A stretch of DNA of 64,000 nt from Bacillus sp. DTU_2020_1000418_1_SI_GHA_SEK_038 (GTDB lineage Bacteria; Bacillota; Bacilli; Bacillales; Cytobacillaceae). How positions within the stretch are numbered: the stretch's first letter is position 1; the number at the start of each line of letters is the position of its first letter. This document shows positions 11,537-25,048 of this stretch, in pieces. The stretch covers positions 124,001 through 188,000 of the forward strand of contig NZ_CP135435.1 in the NCBI RefSeq assembly GCF_032341175.1, in the 5' to 3' direction. The position numbers and the translations under genes were made by a program. The notes beneath the pieces are model-generated. The model was not told where the DNA came from. It worked only from the letters and a program-made list of their open reading frames with translations, and ran no database searches.

Positions 11537-12724
11537 ATGGCTAAAGCTAAATTTGACCGTTCAAAACCCCATGTTAACATTGGTACAATCGGACACGTTG
11601 ACCATGGTAAAACTACTTTAACTGCTGCTATCACTACTGTTCTTGCAAAGAAAATGGGTGGAGAAGCAAAAGGTTACGACCAAATCGATAACGCTCCAGA
11701 AGAAAAAGAGCGTGGAATTACTATCTCAACTTCTCACGTTGAGTACGAAACTGAAAACCGTCACTATGCACACGTTGATTGCCCAGGACACGCTGACTAC
11801 GTTAAAAACATGATCACTGGTGCTGCTCAAATGGACGGCGGTATCCTAGTAGTATCTGCTGCTGACGGCCCAATGCCACAAACTCGTGAGCACATCCTTC
11901 TTTCTCGTCAAGTAGGTGTACCTTACCTTGTTGTATTCATGAACAAGTGTGACATGGTTGACGATGAAGAGCTTCTTGAATTAGTAGAAATGGAAGTTCG
12001 TGACCTTCTTTCAGAATACGACTTCCCAGGAGATGACATTCCTGTAGTTAAAGGTTCTGCTCTTAAAGCTCTTGAAGGTGAAGAAGCATGGGAAGAAAAA
12101 ATCGTTGAGCTTATGGCTGCTGTCGATGAGTATGTTCCAAACCCAACTCGTGACACTGACAAGCCATTCATGATGCCAGTTGAGGACGTATTCTCAATCA
12201 CTGGTCGTGGAACTGTTGCTACTGGACGTGTTGAGCGTGGAGTAGTTAAAGTTGGAGACGTTGTTGAAATCACTGGTTTCACAGAAGAGCCAAAATCAAC
12301 TACAGTTACTGGAGTTGAAATGTTCCGTAAATTACTAGATTACGCTGAAGCTGGAGATAACATTGGTGCTCTTCTTCGTGGTGTAGCACGTGAAGATATC
12401 CAACGTGGACAAGTGCTTGCTAAGCCAGGTACAATCAAGCCACACACAGTTTTCAAAGCTGAAGTTTACGTATTATCTAAAGAAGAGGGTGGACGTCATA
12501 CTCCATTCTTCACTAACTACCGTCCTCAGTTCTACTTCCGTACAACTGACGTAACTGGTATTTGTAATCTTCCTGAAGGCGTAGAAATGGTTATGCCTGG
12601 AGATAACATTGAAATGCACGTTGAGCTTATCGCTCCAATCGCTATCGAAGAAGGAACTAAGTTCTCAATTCGTGAAGGTGGACGTACAGTAGGCGCTGGC
12701 GTTGTTGCTACAATCGTTGAATAA
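11537..12724 (+). CDS. tuf: Elongation factor Tu
   Basis: 395 residues. EF-Tu carries aminoacyl-tRNA to the ribosome in its GTP form. The motifs are [13 protein letters not shown] near residue 20, [16 protein letters not shown] near 82 and NKCDMVDD near 137, followed by beta-barrel domains 2 and 3 ([18 protein letters not shown], then FRTTDVTG). The strong Shine-Dalgarno AAAGGAGGA lies before the ATG. No clear promoter is seen in the 126-base gap after fusA, so it is probably read from the str operon. A terminator follows. Confidence 0.98.
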   Translation: MAKAKFDRSKPHVNIGTIGHVDHGKTTLTAAITTVLAKKMGGEAKGYDQIDNAPEEKERGITISTSHVEYETENRHYAHVDCPGHADYVKNMITGAAQMDGGILVVSAADGPMPQTREHILLSRQVGVPYLVVFMNKCDMVDDEELLELVEMEVRDLLSEYDFPGDDIPVVKGSALKALEGEEAWEEKIVELMAAVDEYVPNPTRDTDKPFMMPVEDVFSITGRGTVATGRVERGVVKVGDVVEITGFTEEPKSTTVTGVEMFRKLLDYAEAGDNIGALLRGVAREDIQRGQVLAKPGTIKPHTVFKAEVYVLSKEEGGRHTPFFTNYRPQFYFRTTDVTGICNLPEGVEMVMPGDNIEMHVELIAPIAIEEGTKFSIREGGRTVGAGVVATIVE

Positions 12725-12738
12725 TAATTAATGATAGA

Positions 12739-12775
12739 AACCAGGTGGGTGACGATCCATCTGGTTTTTTATTTT
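12739..12775 (+). terminator. Intrinsic terminator after tuf
   Basis: AACCAGGTGG pairs with CCATCTGGTT across an 8-base loop and runs into six T residues and a further T-rich stretch. It closes the str operon. Confidence 0.88.
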
Positions 12776-12903
12776 GCGTTTTTTTATAGAGGCTAAGGAA
12801 ATAACTCTGTTTCTTCTATAAATATATGTTGAATAAAATTATTGCTGATATCAAAATGAATTGAAAATAGATTTATGAAATTATTGGATTCTTCCAGTCA
12901 CGC

Positions 12904-12932
12904 TTGAAAAAATGAATGAATGCCGCTATAAT
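12904..12932 (+). promoter_or_regulatory. Sigma-A promoter P1 of the S10 operon
   Basis: TTGAAA (12904-12909), 17-base spacer, TATAAT (12927-12932). It lies about 200 bases before rpsJ. The roughly 130 bases between the tuf terminator and this promoter show no gene. Confidence 0.8.
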
Positions 12933-12974
12933 AATACGAGTGTGAAAGACATCTAGAAATTGCAGTATTTACTG

Positions 12975-13003
12975 TTGCAATTCACTTGTGTTTTCTGTAT
13001 AAT
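12975..13003 (+). promoter_or_regulatory. Sigma-A promoter P2 of the S10 operon
   Basis: TTGCAA (12975-12980), 17-base spacer, TATAAT (12998-13003). With P1 it would give tandem promoters for the ribosomal supercluster. Confidence 0.75.
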
Positions 13004-13046
13004 AGACAATGTTGGTCTTTGACTGCGATGAAGTGAAAGGTTGCTG

Positions 13047-13079
13047 ACACACCCGGCCGCTTTGCCATGGCGAGTGTGT
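13047..13079 (+). promoter_or_regulatory. Structured leader of the S10 operon
   Basis: ACACAC (13047-13052) and GTGTGT (13074-13079) are exact complements around a GC-rich core that contains the palindrome GCCATGGC. It lies downstream of both promoters in the untranslated leader of rpsJ. The sequence is far more GC-rich than its surroundings, suggesting a constrained RNA element. Confidence 0.5.
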
Positions 13080-13110
13080 GGGAAATTTTCACGGAGAATG
13101 TCTATTTTAA

Positions 13111-13443
<333 letters not shown>

Positions 13444-13484
13444 TGAAATAAATTTAACTTAACTATCTAGGAGGTGTGACTGAA

Positions 13485-14111
13485 ATGACCAAAGGAATCT
13501 TAGGAAGAAAGATTGGTATGACTCAAGTGTTTGCTGAAAACGGTGATTTAATCCCGGTAACAGTAGTTGAGGCAGCTGCTAACGTTGTTCTTCAAAAGAA
13601 ATCAGTTGAAACTGATGGCTATGAAGCAATCCAAGTCGGATTTGATGACAAACGTGAAAAGCTATCTAACAAACCTGAAAAGGGCCATGTTGCTAAAGCT
13701 AACACTGCTCCTAAGCGCTTCGTTCGTGAGTTACGCGGAGTAAATTTAGGAGAATATGAAGTTGGTCAAGAAGTCAAAGTTGATATTTTTGCAGCAGGTG
13801 AAACTGTTGATGTAACAGGAATCTCAAAAGGTAAAGGTTTCCAAGGCGCCATTAAACGCCACGGACAATCACGCGGACCAATGTCCCACGGTTCACGTTA
13901 CCACCGTCGTGTCGGTTCAATGGGTCCTGTTGCTCCAAACCGTGTATTCAAGGGTAAATTATTACCTGGACGCATGGGTGGAGAGCAAGTGACAGTACAA
14001 AATCTTGAAATTGTAAAAGTTGACGTTGAACGCAACCTTTTACTAATCAAAGGTAATGTACCTGGAGCTAAAAAAGCTTTATTAAAAATCAAAAGTGCGG
14101 TTAAAGCATAG
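13485..14111 (+). CDS. rplC: 50S ribosomal protein L3
   Basis: 208 residues. L3 nucleates 50S assembly and reaches the peptidyl transferase centre through its loop ([22 protein letters not shown] block near residue 130 here as [13 protein letters not shown]). The start is ATG 13485, giving [20 protein letters not shown], 7 bases after AGGAGGTG; a GTG at 13476 overlaps that site and is rejected. Confidence 0.96.
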   Translation: MTKGILGRKIGMTQVFAENGDLIPVTVVEAAANVVLQKKSVETDGYEAIQVGFDDKREKLSNKPEKGHVAKANTAPKRFVRELRGVNLGEYEVGQEVKVDIFAAGETVDVTGISKGKGFQGAIKRHGQSRGPMSHGSRYHRRVGSMGPVAPNRVFKGKLLPGRMGGEQVTVQNLEIVKVDVERNLLLIKGNVPGAKKALLKIKSAVKA

Positions 14112-14138
14112 TAATAAGTCGGAAAGGAGGAAATAAGA

Positions 14139-14762
14139 ATGCCGAAAGTAGCATTATTTAACCAAAGCGGATCTCAAGTTGGTGAAATCGAGCTTAATGA
14201 TACGATCTTTGGTATTGAGCCTAATAACCACGTTTTATTCGAAGCGGTTGTTATGCAAAGAGCTTCTTTACGTCAAGGAACTCACAAAACTAAAATTCGA
14301 TCTGAAGTAGCAGGCGGCGGTCGCAAGCCATGGCGCCAAAAAGGCACTGGCCGTGCTCGTCAAGGTTCTATCCGTTCACCACAATGGCGTGGCGGTGGTA
14401 CTGTGTTTGGTCCTGTTCCACGTAGCTACAGCTATAAGCTTCCTAAAAAAGTTCGTCGCTTAGCGATCAAATCAGCATTATCTTCTAAAGTGTTAGCAGA
14501 AAACATTTTAGTATTAGAAAGCCTTGCTTTCGAAACTCCAAAAACAAAAGACTTTAAAGGTGTTTTAAAAGGTCTTTCTATTGAATCCAAAGCACTTATT
14601 GTAACAGCTGACCTTGATGAAAACGTAGCATTATCTGCTCGTAACATTCCTGGTGTAACTGTTGTAACTGCTACAGGAATCAACGTTCTGGACGTTTTAA
14701 ATCATGATAAATTAATCATGACGAAGGCAGCAGTTGAAAAAGTAGAGGAGGTGCTTGCATAA
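14139..14762 (+). CDS. rplD: 50S ribosomal protein L4
   Basis: 207 residues. L4 lines the peptide exit tunnel, and the tunnel loop [20 protein letters not shown] near residues 60-80 is intact, with no sign of macrolide-resistance changes at the usual positions. AAAGGAGG precedes the ATG. The stop TAA overlaps the ATG of rplW by one base, which suggests translational coupling. Confidence 0.96.
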   Translation: MPKVALFNQSGSQVGEIELNDTIFGIEPNNHVLFEAVVMQRASLRQGTHKTKIRSEVAGGGRKPWRQKGTGRARQGSIRSPQWRGGGTVFGPVPRSYSYKLPKKVRRLAIKSALSSKVLAENILVLESLAFETPKTKDFKGVLKGLSIESKALIVTADLDENVALSARNIPGVTVVTATGINVLDVLNHDKLIMTKAAVEKVEEVLA

Positions 14763-15046
14763 TGGATGCACGCGATATCATTAAGCGCCCCGTAATTACT
14801 GAAGCTTCTTCTGATTTAATGGCAGATAAAAAATATACGTTTGAAGTTGACGTTAGAGCTAATAAAACTCAAGTTAAAGATGCTGTAGAAACTATCTTCG
14901 GTGTTAAAGTTGAGAAAGTAAACGTTATGAACTACAAAGGTAAATTCAAGCGTATGGGACGTTTTGGCGGATACACAAACAAACGTCGTAAAGCAATTGT
15001 TAAATTAACAGCTGACAGCAAAGAAATAGAATTCTTTGAAGTTTAA
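14762..15046 (+). CDS. rplW: 50S ribosomal protein L23
   Basis: 94 residues. L23 lies at the exit of the peptide tunnel and docks trigger factor and SRP. The start [20 protein letters not shown] and the block [15 protein letters not shown] are typical. The ATG overlaps the rplD stop; its Shine-Dalgarno GAGGAGG lies within the end of rplD. Confidence 0.96.
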   Translation: MDARDIIKRPVITEASSDLMADKKYTFEVDVRANKTQVKDAVETIFGVKVEKVNVMNYKGKFKRMGRFGGYTNKRRKAIVKLTADSKEIEFFEV

Positions 15047-15071
15047 TATTAATTGAAGAGGAGGGAATAAA

Positions 15072-15902
15072 ATGGCGATTAAAAAGTATAAACCTACCTC
15101 TAACGGTCGTCGCGGCATGACAGGTTTCACTTTCGAAGAAATCACTACTGATAAGCCCGAAAAGTCCCTGTTAGCTCCATTAAATAAAAAAGCAGGCCGC
15201 AACAACCAAGGTAAGATAACTGTTCGTCATCAAGCCGGCGGTCATAAACGCCAGTATCGTATTATCGACTTTAAACGTAACAAAGATGGCATTCCAGGAC
15301 GCGTTGCTACGATCGAGTACGATCCAAACCGTTCATCAAGAATTGCACTAATTAACTATGTAGATGGTGAAAAGCGCTACATCCTAGCTCCTAAAAACCT
15401 AGAAGTAGGTATGGAAGTAATGTCTGGTCCAGAGGCTGACATTAAAGTGGGTAACGCTCTGCCATTAACAAACATTCCAATGGGTACTGTAATCCATAAC
15501 ATCGAGTTAAAGCCTGGTAAAGGTGGACAATTAGTCCGTTCTGCAGGTACTTCTGCTCAAGTTCTTGGTAAAGAAGGTAAATATGTTCTTGTTCGTCTAA
15601 ACTCTGGCGAAGTACGTATGATCCTTGCTACTTGCCGTGCAACTATCGGCCAAGTTGGTAACGAGCAACACGAGCTTATTAACATCGGTAAAGCAGGACG
15701 TTCCCGCTGGTTAGGTAAGCGCCCAGCTGTTCGTGGATCTGTAATGAACCCTAACGATCACCCACACGGTGGTGGTGAAGGACGTTCACCAATCGGACGT
15801 AAGTCTCCAATGACTCCTTGGGGCAAACCAACACTTGGTTTCAAAACACGCAAAAAATCAAACAAGTCGGATAAGTTTATTGTTCGCCGCCGTAAAAAAT
15901 AA
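15072..15902 (+). CDS. rplB: 50S ribosomal protein L2
   Basis: 276 residues. L2 binds 23S rRNA near the peptidyl transferase centre and helps subunit joining. The C-terminal block [20 protein letters not shown] contains the conserved histidine region. The start is ATG 15072 after GAGGAGGG. A strong hairpin (15906-15944) separates it from rpsS. Confidence 0.97.
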   Translation: MAIKKYKPTSNGRRGMTGFTFEEITTDKPEKSLLAPLNKKAGRNNQGKITVRHQAGGHKRQYRIIDFKRNKDGIPGRVATIEYDPNRSSRIALINYVDGEKRYILAPKNLEVGMEVMSGPEADIKVGNALPLTNIPMGTVIHNIELKPGKGGQLVRSAGTSAQVLGKEGKYVLVRLNSGEVRMILATCRATIGQVGNEQHELINIGKAGRSRWLGKRPAVRGSVMNPNDHPHGGGEGRSPIGRKSPMTPWGKPTLGFKTRKKSNKSDKFIVRRRKK

Positions 15903-15905
15903 CGG

Positions 15906-15944
15906 GATTGTCCTACGGTTCACGTATGGAACCGTAGATCAATC
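15906..15944 (+). other. Stable hairpin between rplB and rpsS
   Basis: GATTG (15906-15910) and CTACGGTTC (15913-15921) pair with GAACCGTAG (15929-15937) and CAATC (15940-15944), with a small 2-by-2 internal loop. It ends just before the rpsS Shine-Dalgarno site and has no T tract. A role in mRNA processing or in rpsS translation is possible. Confidence 0.65.
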
Positions 15945-15962
15945 GCGAAGGGAGGTTCACTC

Positions 15963-16241
15963 ATGGGTCGCAGCTTAAAAAAAGGACCTTTTGTTGATGA
16001 TCATTTAATGACTAAGATCGAAAAGCTAAATGAAACTGATGGCAAACAAGTTATCAAAACTTGGTCTCGCCGTTCTACGATCTTCCCGCAATTCATCGGA
16101 CACACAATTGCAGTTTACGATGGTCGTAAACACGTTCCTGTATATGTCACTGAAGACATGGTAGGCCACAAGCTTGGAGAATTTGCTCCAACACGCGCTT
16201 ACAAAGGGCATGGCAATGATGATAAGAAAACAAGACGTTAA
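15963..16241 (+). CDS. rpsS: 30S ribosomal protein S19
   Basis: 92 residues. S19 lies in the 30S head and contacts the 50S subunit. The start [20 protein letters not shown] and the block [20 protein letters not shown] are diagnostic. GGGAGG precedes the ATG. rplV follows after 18 bases. Confidence 0.96.
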   Translation: MGRSLKKGPFVDDHLMTKIEKLNETDGKQVIKTWSRRSTIFPQFIGHTIAVYDGRKHVPVYVTEDMVGHKLGEFAPTRAYKGHGNDDKKTRR

Positions 16242-16244
16242 TGA

Positions 16245-17261
<1,017 letters not shown>

Positions 17262-17262
17262 T

Positions 17263-17887
<625 letters not shown>

Positions 17888-17908
17888 AATTGAGAGGAGG
17901 TTCGCACA

Positions 17909-18172
17909 ATGAGTGAACGCAACCAACGCAAAGTTTACACTGGGCGTGTTGTTTCAGACAAAATGGATAAGACCGTTACTGTCCTTGTTGAAACTTACAA
18001 AAAGCACCCTTTATACGGTAAACGCGTTAAGTACTCTAAAAAATTCAAAGCTCATGATGAGCAAAATACAGCGAAAACTGGCGATATTGTCCGTATTATG
18101 GAAACTCGTCCGCTTTCAGCTACAAAACGCTTCCGTCTTGTAGAAGTAGTAGAAAAAGCAGTTATTATCTAA
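17909..18172 (+). CDS. rpsQ: 30S ribosomal protein S17
   Basis: 87 residues, an OB-fold protein that binds the 5' domain of 16S rRNA early in assembly. The motif [20 protein letters not shown] and the loop [20 protein letters not shown] are diagnostic. GAGGAGG precedes the ATG. Confidence 0.96.
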   Translation: MSERNQRKVYTGRVVSDKMDKTVTVLVETYKKHPLYGKRVKYSKKFKAHDEQNTAKTGDIVRIMETRPLSATKRFRLVEVVEKAVII

Positions 18173-18175
18173 TTG

Positions 18176-18198
18176 TTCGGAAAAGAGTTAATTCCGAA
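18176..18198 (+). other. Small hairpin before rplN
   Basis: TTCGGAA (18176-18182) and TTCCGAA (18192-18198) are complementary around a 9-base loop, in the 40-base gap between rpsQ and rplN. There is no T tract. Confidence 0.4.
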
Positions 18199-18212
18199 GG
18201 GAGGTTACACAC

Positions 18213-18581
18213 ATGATTCAACAGGAATCACGTTTGAAAGTTGCAGACAACTCTGGTGCTCGTGAAGTACTTACAATTAAAGTTCTTGGTGGCACTGGCC
18301 GCAAATACGCTAACATCGGTGATATTATCGTTTGTACAGTGAAACAAGCAACACCAGGTGGCGTTGTTAAAAAAGGTGATGTTGTTAAAGCAGTAGTTGT
18401 TCGGACAAAGAGCGGTGTACGCCGTAATGACGGTACTTACATTCGTTTTGATGAAAACGCATGTGTAATTATTCGTGACGATAAGGGTCCTCGTGGAACT
18501 CGTATCTTCGGACCTGTTGCTCGTGAACTACGCGACAGCAACTTCATGAAAATTATTTCTTTAGCTCCAGAAGTTCTATAA
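18213..18581 (+). CDS. rplN: 50S ribosomal protein L14
   Basis: 122 residues. L14 forms intersubunit bridges and is the docking site of the silencing factor RsfS. The start [20 protein letters not shown] and the end [20 protein letters not shown] are characteristic. GGGAGG precedes the ATG. Confidence 0.97.
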   Translation: MIQQESRLKVADNSGAREVLTIKVLGGTGRKYANIGDIIVCTVKQATPGGVVKKGDVVKAVVVRTKSGVRRNDGTYIRFDENACVIIRDDKGPRGTRIFGPVARELRDSNFMKIISLAPEVL

Positions 18582-18616
18582 TTAAAACTAAATTGCCTTT
18601 AAGGAGGTGCTTACTG

Positions 18617-18928
18617 ATGCATGTGAAAAAAGGTGACAAAGTTATGGTCATCTCTGGTAAGGATAAAGGCAAAACGGGTGTCATTCTTGCAGCGTTCCCT
18701 AAACAAGACCGAGTACTTGTTGAAGGAGTAAACATTGTGAAAAAACATTCCAAGCCATCCCAAGTGAATCCGCAAGGCGGAATCATTAGCCAAGAGGCTC
18801 CGATTCATGTGTCAAACGTTATGCCTGTCGACCCTAAGTCTGGCAACCCAACACGGGTAGGCTATAAAACGGTTGATGGCAAAAAAGTACGTGTAGCAAC
18901 AAAATCCGGTGAAGTTCTAGATAAATAG
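18617..18928 (+). CDS. rplX: 50S ribosomal protein L24
   Basis: 103 residues. L24 has an N-terminal KOW motif ([19 protein letters not shown]) and starts 50S assembly. The start is ATG 18617, 7 bases after AAGGAGGTG; upstream in-frame codons at 18593 lie before that site. Confidence 0.95.
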   Translation: MHVKKGDKVMVISGKDKGKTGVILAAFPKQDRVLVEGVNIVKKHSKPSQVNPQGGIISQEAPIHVSNVMPVDPKSGNPTRVGYKTVDGKKVRVATKSGEVLDK

Positions 18929-18954
18929 TTTATAGAAGAAGGGAGGTACAATGA

Positions 18955-19494
18955 ATGAGCCGCCTAAAAGAAAAGTATACAAAAGAAATTACTCCTGCTC
19001 TTATGAGCAAGTTCAACTATAAATCAGTTATGCAAGTACCTGCGATTGATAAAATCGTTATCAACATGGGTGTTGGTGATGCTGTTCAAAACGCTAAAGC
19101 ATTAGACAATGCGGTTGAGGAATTAGCGCTAATTGCTGGTCAAAAACCAGTTGTTACTCGTGCAAAAAACTCCATCGCTGGATTCCGTCTTCGTGAAGGT
19201 ATGCCGATCGGTGCTAAAGTTACACTTCGTGGAAAACGTATGTATGAGTTCTTCGATAAGTTAGTCTCTGTATCACTTCCACGTGTACGTGACTTCCGCG
19301 GAATTTCCAAAAAGTCATTCGATGGACGTGGAAACTATACTTTAGGTGTTAAAGAGCAGTTAATCTTCCCTGAGATTGATTACGATAAAGTAAACAAAGT
19401 TCGTGGTATGGATATTGTTATCGTAACTACAGCTAATACTGATGAAGAAGCTCGTGAACTTTTAACTCAATTTGGAATGCCGTTCCAAAAGTAA
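18955..19494 (+). CDS. rplE: 50S ribosomal protein L5
   Basis: 179 residues. L5 binds 5S rRNA in the central protuberance. The motifs [36 protein letters not shown] and the GLKEQ-like block [20 protein letters not shown] are present. GGGAGG precedes the ATG. Confidence 0.97.
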   Translation: MSRLKEKYTKEITPALMSKFNYKSVMQVPAIDKIVINMGVGDAVQNAKALDNAVEELALIAGQKPVVTRAKNSIAGFRLREGMPIGAKVTLRGKRMYEFFDKLVSVSLPRVRDFRGISKKSFDGRGNYTLGVKEQLIFPEIDYDKVNKVRGMDIVIVTTANTDEEARELLTQFGMPFQK

Positions 19495-19501
19495 TCGCTA
19501 A

Positions 19502-19705
<204 letters not shown>

Positions 19706-19735
19706 ACCTATAGGTTTAGGAAGGAGGTAAAAACA

Positions 19736-20134
19736 ATGGTCATGACAGATCCAATTGCAGATTTGCTAACTCGCATCCGTAATGCGAATATGGTACGTCA
19801 CGAAAAATTAGAAGTTCCTGCTTCTAATATCAAAAAAGAAATCGCTGATATCCTTAAGCGTGAAGGTTTCGTACGCGATGTTGAGTTTATTGAAGACAAC
19901 AAACAAGGAATCATCCGCATTTTCTTAAAATACGGTTCAAACAACGAACGTGTAATCACTGGTCTAAAGCGTATTAGCAAACCTGGACTTCGTGTATATG
20001 CAAAAGCTGATGAAGTTCCACGTGTACTTAACGGCCTTGGAATTGCACTAGTTTCTACTTCTCAAGGAGTTCTTTCAGATAAAGAAGCTCGCGCAAAACA
20101 AGTTGGCGGAGAAGTTTTAGCATACGTTTGGTAA
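19736..20134 (+). CDS. rpsH: 30S ribosomal protein S8
   Basis: 132 residues. S8 binds the central domain of 16S rRNA. The start [20 protein letters not shown] and the end [20 protein letters not shown] are typical. AAGGAGGT precedes the ATG. Confidence 0.97.
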   Translation: MVMTDPIADLLTRIRNANMVRHEKLEVPASNIKKEIADILKREGFVRDVEFIEDNKQGIIRIFLKYGSNNERVITGLKRISKPGLRVYAKADEVPRVLNGLGIALVSTSQGVLSDKEARAKQVGGEVLAYVW

Positions 20135-20165
20135 TAGAGTTTCTTAATGAATGGAGGTGCAATAA

Positions 20166-20705
20166 ATGTCTCGTATAGGTAAAAAACCAATTGAAGTTCC
20201 AACGGGTGTTACAATTAACATCGATAGTAAAAACACTGTTACAGTAAAGGGCCCTAAAGGTGAACTTACTCGTTCATTCAGCCCAGACATGATGATCCAA
20301 CTGGAAGAGAGCGTACTTACAGTTTCTCGTCCATCTGAGTCAAAAGAACACCGTACTTTACACGGTACAACTCGTGCATTACTTTCTAACATGGTTGAAG
20401 GTGTATCCAAAGGCTTTGAAAAAGGTCTTGAGCTAATCGGGGTCGGATACCGTGCTCAAAAGCAAGGTACTAAACTTGTACTAAACGTAGGATACTCTCA
20501 CCCTGTTGAAATCGAACCTGAAGCTGGCGTGGAAGTTGAAGTTCCATCTAACACAAAGGTTATCGTTAAAGGTATCAATAAAGAACGTGTTGGTGCTTTA
20601 GCAGCTAACATTCGTGATGTTCGTCCTCCAGAGCCTTACAAAGGAAAAGGTATCCGTTATGAAGGCGAATATGTGCGTCGTAAAGAAGGTAAAACTGGTA
20701 AGTAA
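20166..20705 (+). CDS. rplF: 50S ribosomal protein L6
   Basis: 179 residues, two repeated domains. L6 binds near the sarcin-ricin loop and the factor site. The start [20 protein letters not shown] and the end [20 protein letters not shown] are diagnostic. ATGGAGGTG precedes the ATG. Confidence 0.97.
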   Translation: MSRIGKKPIEVPTGVTINIDSKNTVTVKGPKGELTRSFSPDMMIQLEESVLTVSRPSESKEHRTLHGTTRALLSNMVEGVSKGFEKGLELIGVGYRAQKQGTKLVLNVGYSHPVEIEPEAGVEVEVPSNTKVIVKGINKERVGALAANIRDVRPPEPYKGKGIRYEGEYVRRKEGKTGK

Positions 20706-20737
20706 TGCCGCATAGGTAAACGAAAGGAGTGACTTAA

Positions 20738-21100
20738 ATGATTACGAAGGCTGACAAAAATGCAGTTCGTAAGAAAAGACATGGCCGTGTACGCGCTAAA
20801 CTTTCTGGAACTGAAGCTCGTCCTCGTTTAAACGTGTTCCGCTCTAATAAGCATATTTATGCTCAATTAGTTGACGATGTTAAGGGAGTTACTTTAGCAA
20901 GTGCTTCTACTTTAGATAAAGAAGTAAGTCTAGAATCTGCTGGCAATGTTGATGCAGCGACTAAGGTCGGAGAATTAGTTGCAAAGCGTGCTGTTGAAAA
21001 AGGCATCAAAGCTGTCGTATTTGACCGTGGAGGATACCTCTATCATGGCCGCGTTAAAGCATTAGCTGATGCTGCACGCGAAAACGGTTTAGAATTTTAA
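20738..21100 (+). CDS. rplR: 50S ribosomal protein L18
   Basis: 120 residues. L18 binds 5S rRNA with its basic N-terminus ([20 protein letters not shown]). The end [20 protein letters not shown] is typical. AAAGGAGTG precedes the ATG. Confidence 0.97.
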   Translation: MITKADKNAVRKKRHGRVRAKLSGTEARPRLNVFRSNKHIYAQLVDDVKGVTLASASTLDKEVSLESAGNVDAATKVGELVAKRAVEKGIKAVVFDRGGYLYHGRVKALADAARENGLEF

Positions 21101-21124
21101 TAGACAAAGGAGGGACACAAAAAG

Positions 21125-21625
21125 ATGCGTCGTATTGATCCAAACAAACTTGAACTTGAAGAACGCGTAGTTACGGTTAATCGTGTTGCGAAGGTTGTTA
21201 AAGGTGGACGTCGTTTTCGTTTCTCTGCTCTTGTAGTAGTAGGTGACAAAAACGGTCATGTCGGCTTTGGTACTGGTAAAGCACAAGAAGTACCAGAAGC
21301 AATTCGTAAAGCGATTGAAGATGCTAAGAAAAACTTAATCGAAGTACCAATGGTTGGAACAACGATTCCTCACCAAGTTATTGGTAACTTCGGTGCAGGG
21401 GAAGTACTTCTAAAACCTGCATATGAAGGTACTGGAGTTATCGCTGGTGGACCAGTTCGTGCGGTACTTGAATTAGCTGGTATTGGTGATATTCTTTCTA
21501 AATCTTTAGGAACAAACACACCAATCAATATGGTTCGAGCTACTTTGAACGGTTTAACACAATTAAAACGTGCTGAGGACGTAGCTAAATTACGTGGTAA
21601 ATCAGTAGAAGAACTGTTAGGATAA
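21125..21625 (+). CDS. rpsE: 30S ribosomal protein S5
   Basis: 166 residues. S5 contributes to mRNA unwinding and decoding accuracy. The RNA-binding loop [20 protein letters not shown] carries the conserved region where spectinomycin resistance changes arise; the residues look wild type. AAAGGAGGG precedes the ATG. Confidence 0.97.
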   Translation: MRRIDPNKLELEERVVTVNRVAKVVKGGRRFRFSALVVVGDKNGHVGFGTGKAQEVPEAIRKAIEDAKKNLIEVPMVGTTIPHQVIGNFGAGEVLLKPAYEGTGVIAGGPVRAVLELAGIGDILSKSLGTNTPINMVRATLNGLTQLKRAEDVAKLRGKSVEELLG

Positions 21626-21638
21626 GGAGGGAAATCAA

Positions 21639-21821
21639 ATGGCGAATAAACTAGCAATTACCCTCACTCGCAGCGTGATTGGCCGCCCAGGGGACCAACG
21701 CGAAACAGTTAAAGCTCTTGGCTTACGTAAAATGCACCAAACAGTTGAGCATCAAGATAATCCGGCTATTCGCGGAATGATCAATAAAGTTGCTCACCTT
21801 GTTACGGTAAAAGAAATATAA
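21639..21821 (+). CDS. rpmD: 50S ribosomal protein L30
   Basis: 60 residues. The start [20 protein letters not shown] and the block [20 protein letters not shown] identify the short bacterial L30. It begins 13 bases after rpsE with AAGGAGGG in the gap. Confidence 0.96.
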   Translation: MANKLAITLTRSVIGRPGDQRETVKALGLRKMHQTVEHQDNPAIRGMINKVAHLVTVKEI

Positions 21822-21855
21822 TATTCACTCTTCTACAAAATAAGGAGGTGCCAAC

Positions 21856-22296
21856 ATGAAACTTCATGAATTAAAGCCTGCAGAAGGTTCACGCGGGGAG
21901 CGTAAACGTAAAGGCCGTGGAATCGGTTCTGGTAATGGTAAAACTGCTGGTAAAGGTCATAAAGGTCAAAATGCTCGTTCTGGCGGCGGAGTACGCCCTG
22001 GTTTCGAGGGTGGTCAAACACCTTTATTCCAACGTTTACCGAAACGTGGTTTTACAAACATTAACCGTAAAGAATATGCGGTAGTGAACCTTGATGCTCT
22101 AAATCGTTTTGAAGAAGGAACGGAAGTAACTCCTGAACTTCTTATCGAAACAGGTGTAGTCAGCAAGGAAAAAGCAGGAATCAAGATTCTTGCAAAAGGC
22201 AAAGTTGAGAAAAAGCTTACTGTTAAAGCTCATAAATTCTCCTCTGCTGCAAAGGAAGCGATTGAAGCTGCCGGCGGTCAAACTGAGGTGATTTAA
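21856..22296 (+). CDS. rplO: 50S ribosomal protein L15
   Basis: 146 residues. L15 is a late-assembly protein with a glycine- and arginine-rich N-terminus ([20 protein letters not shown]). The end [20 protein letters not shown] is typical. Its stop TAA shares one base with the ATG of secY, which suggests coupling. Confidence 0.96.
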   Translation: MKLHELKPAEGSRGERKRKGRGIGSGNGKTAGKGHKGQNARSGGGVRPGFEGGQTPLFQRLPKRGFTNINRKEYAVVNLDALNRFEEGTEVTPELLIETGVVSKEKAGIKILAKGKVEKKLTVKAHKFSSAAKEAIEAAGGQTEVI

Positions 22297-23591
22297 TGTT
22301 TCAGACAATCTCCAATTTTATGCGCGTGGGTGATATAAGAAGAAAGATCATATTCACCCTTTTAATGCTGGTTGTATTCCGCATCGGTACATTTATACCG
22401 GTACCAGGCGTGAATGCGGAGTTTTTGAAGTCACAAGATCAATTTAATGTATTTGGTCTTCTAAATACATTTGGCGGCGGAGCATTAATGAATTTCTCCA
22501 TATTGGCAATGGGAATCATGCCTTATATCACGGCATCCATTATCATTCAGCTTTTACAAATGGACGTTGTTCCTAAGTTTACTGAATGGTCAAAGCAAGG
22601 AGAAGTGGGACGTCGTAAGTTAGCTCAGTTTACCCGCTATTTTACAATTGTACTTGGTTTCATCCAAGGTTTTGGTATGTCCTATGGGTTTAATAACCTG
22701 GCAGGTGGGCAGCTGATTGAAAATCCAGGCATTGGAAGCTATCTTCTGATTACAACTGTATTAACGGCTGGAACTGCATTTTTAATGTGGTTAGGTGAGC
22801 AAATTACATCTAAAGGTGTTGGGAATGGAATCTCTATCATCATCTTTGCTGGGATCGTAGCTGGTATTCCATCAACACTTAACCAAATCTACGCTCAGCA
22901 ATTTGAAAATGCTGGAGAGCAGCTATTCCTTCGCATCGTTACAGTCGTATTAATTGCTATTGCTGTTGTTGCTATCATTGTAGGTACCATTTTTATTCAG
23001 CAGGCTTTAAGGAAAATTCCTATTCAGTATGCAAAAAGAATGGTAGCAGGCAAAAGCCCTGTTGGAGGTCAATCCTCACACTTACCTTTAAAAGTAAACG
23101 CTGCTGGTGTTATTCCGGTTATCTTCGCTGTTTCTTTTATTGTTACTCCTAGAACAATTGCCTCGTTCTTCGAGCAAAATGATGTAACACTCTGGATTCA
23201 ACGAGTATTTGACTACTCACATCCAATTGGAATGGTAGTGTACAGTGTACTTATCATTGCCTTTACTTATTTCTATGCTTTCATTCAAGTGAATCCGGAA
23301 CAGGTTTCTGATAACTTGAAGAAGCAGGGTGGGTATATTCCTGGCATCCGACCAGGAAAAAATACGCAAGAGTATTTAACGCGCGTTCTCTATCGTTTAA
23401 CATTTGTAGGTGCCTTATTCCTGACAGCTATTGCGATTCTGCCAGTTATATTCATTAATATTGCCGGCTTGCCGGAATCAGCTCAAATTGGAGGAACTAG
23501 CTTACTCATTGTTGTCGGTGTTGCACTAGAAACGATGAAGCAACTAGAGGCTCAGCTTGTTAAACGTCACTATAAAGGCTTTATTAAATAA
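22296..23591 (+). CDS. secY: Preprotein translocase subunit SecY
   Basis: 431 residues, the length of B. subtilis SecY. It forms the protein-conducting channel in the cell membrane with SecE and SecG. Ten hydrophobic segments can be followed; the plug and first lateral-gate region is [12 protein letters not shown] to [19 protein letters not shown], and the cytoplasmic loop [20 protein letters not shown] is where SecA and ribosomes dock. It overlaps rplO by one base. Confidence 0.97.
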   Translation: MFQTISNFMRVGDIRRKIIFTLLMLVVFRIGTFIPVPGVNAEFLKSQDQFNVFGLLNTFGGGALMNFSILAMGIMPYITASIIIQLLQMDVVPKFTEWSKQGEVGRRKLAQFTRYFTIVLGFIQGFGMSYGFNNLAGGQLIENPGIGSYLLITTVLTAGTAFLMWLGEQITSKGVGNGISIIIFAGIVAGIPSTLNQIYAQQFENAGEQLFLRIVTVVLIAIAVVAIIVGTIFIQQALRKIPIQYAKRMVAGKSPVGGQSSHLPLKVNAAGVIPVIFAVSFIVTPRTIASFFEQNDVTLWIQRVFDYSHPIGMVVYSVLIIAFTYFYAFIQVNPEQVSDNLKKQGGYIPGIRPGKNTQEYLTRVLYRLTFVGALFLTAIAILPVIFINIAGLPESAQIGGTSLLIVVGVALETMKQLEAQLVKRHYKGFIK

Positions 23592-23592
23592 T

Positions 23593-24301
<709 letters not shown>

Positions 24302-24302
<1 letters not shown>

Positions 24303-25048
24303 TGATCATTTGCAAAACACCGCGTGAAATTGGAATTATGCGCGAGGCTGGTAAAATCGTAGCATTAACTCATGAGGAACTGAAAAAACATATTGCGCCC
24401 GGCATTACAACGTTAGAGCTAGATGCAATTGCGGAACAGTTTATTCGAAAACACGATGCAATTCCATCCTTTAAAGGTTATAATGGCTTTCGCGGCAGCG
24501 TTTGTGTTTCAGTTAACAATGAGCTTGTCCATGGCATTCCTAGTAATCGGGTATTAAAGAATGGCGATATTATTAGCGTTGATATCGGTGCTAAATATAA
24601 CGGTTATCATGGTGATTCTGCTTGGACGTATCCTGTAGGTTCAATTGATAAGGAAACTCAAGTTCTTCTTGATGTGACCGAGGAATCATTATATAAGGGC
24701 CTTATGGAAGCTAAACCAGGTGTGCGTCTGTCGAACATCTCACATGCGATTCAAACGTATGCGGAATCATTTGGTTTTTCCATTGTACGTGAGTATGTGG
24801 GTCATGGAATCGGGCAAGACTTACATGAGGATCCGCAAATTCCTCATTATGGTCCCCCAGATAAGGGCCCGCGTTTAAAACCAGGAATGGTTCTTTGTAT
24901 TGAACCCATGGTGAATGCAGGAAGCCGATATGTGAAAACGTTAGAAGACAATTGGACAGTTGTGACGGTAGACGGCAAAATGTGTGCCCATTTTGAGCAT
25001 ACGATTGCGATCACCGAAACAGGCTATGAGATTCTTACCAAAGCTTAA
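24302..25048 (+). CDS. map: Methionine aminopeptidase, type I
   Basis: 248 residues. It removes the N-terminal methionine from new proteins. The metal ligands are visible as Asp in [10 protein letters not shown], Asp in HGDSAWT, His in [10 protein letters not shown], Glu in CIEPM and Glu in HFEHT. It lacks an N-terminal zinc or SH3 extension. It is coupled to adk by a one-base overlap. Confidence 0.97.
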
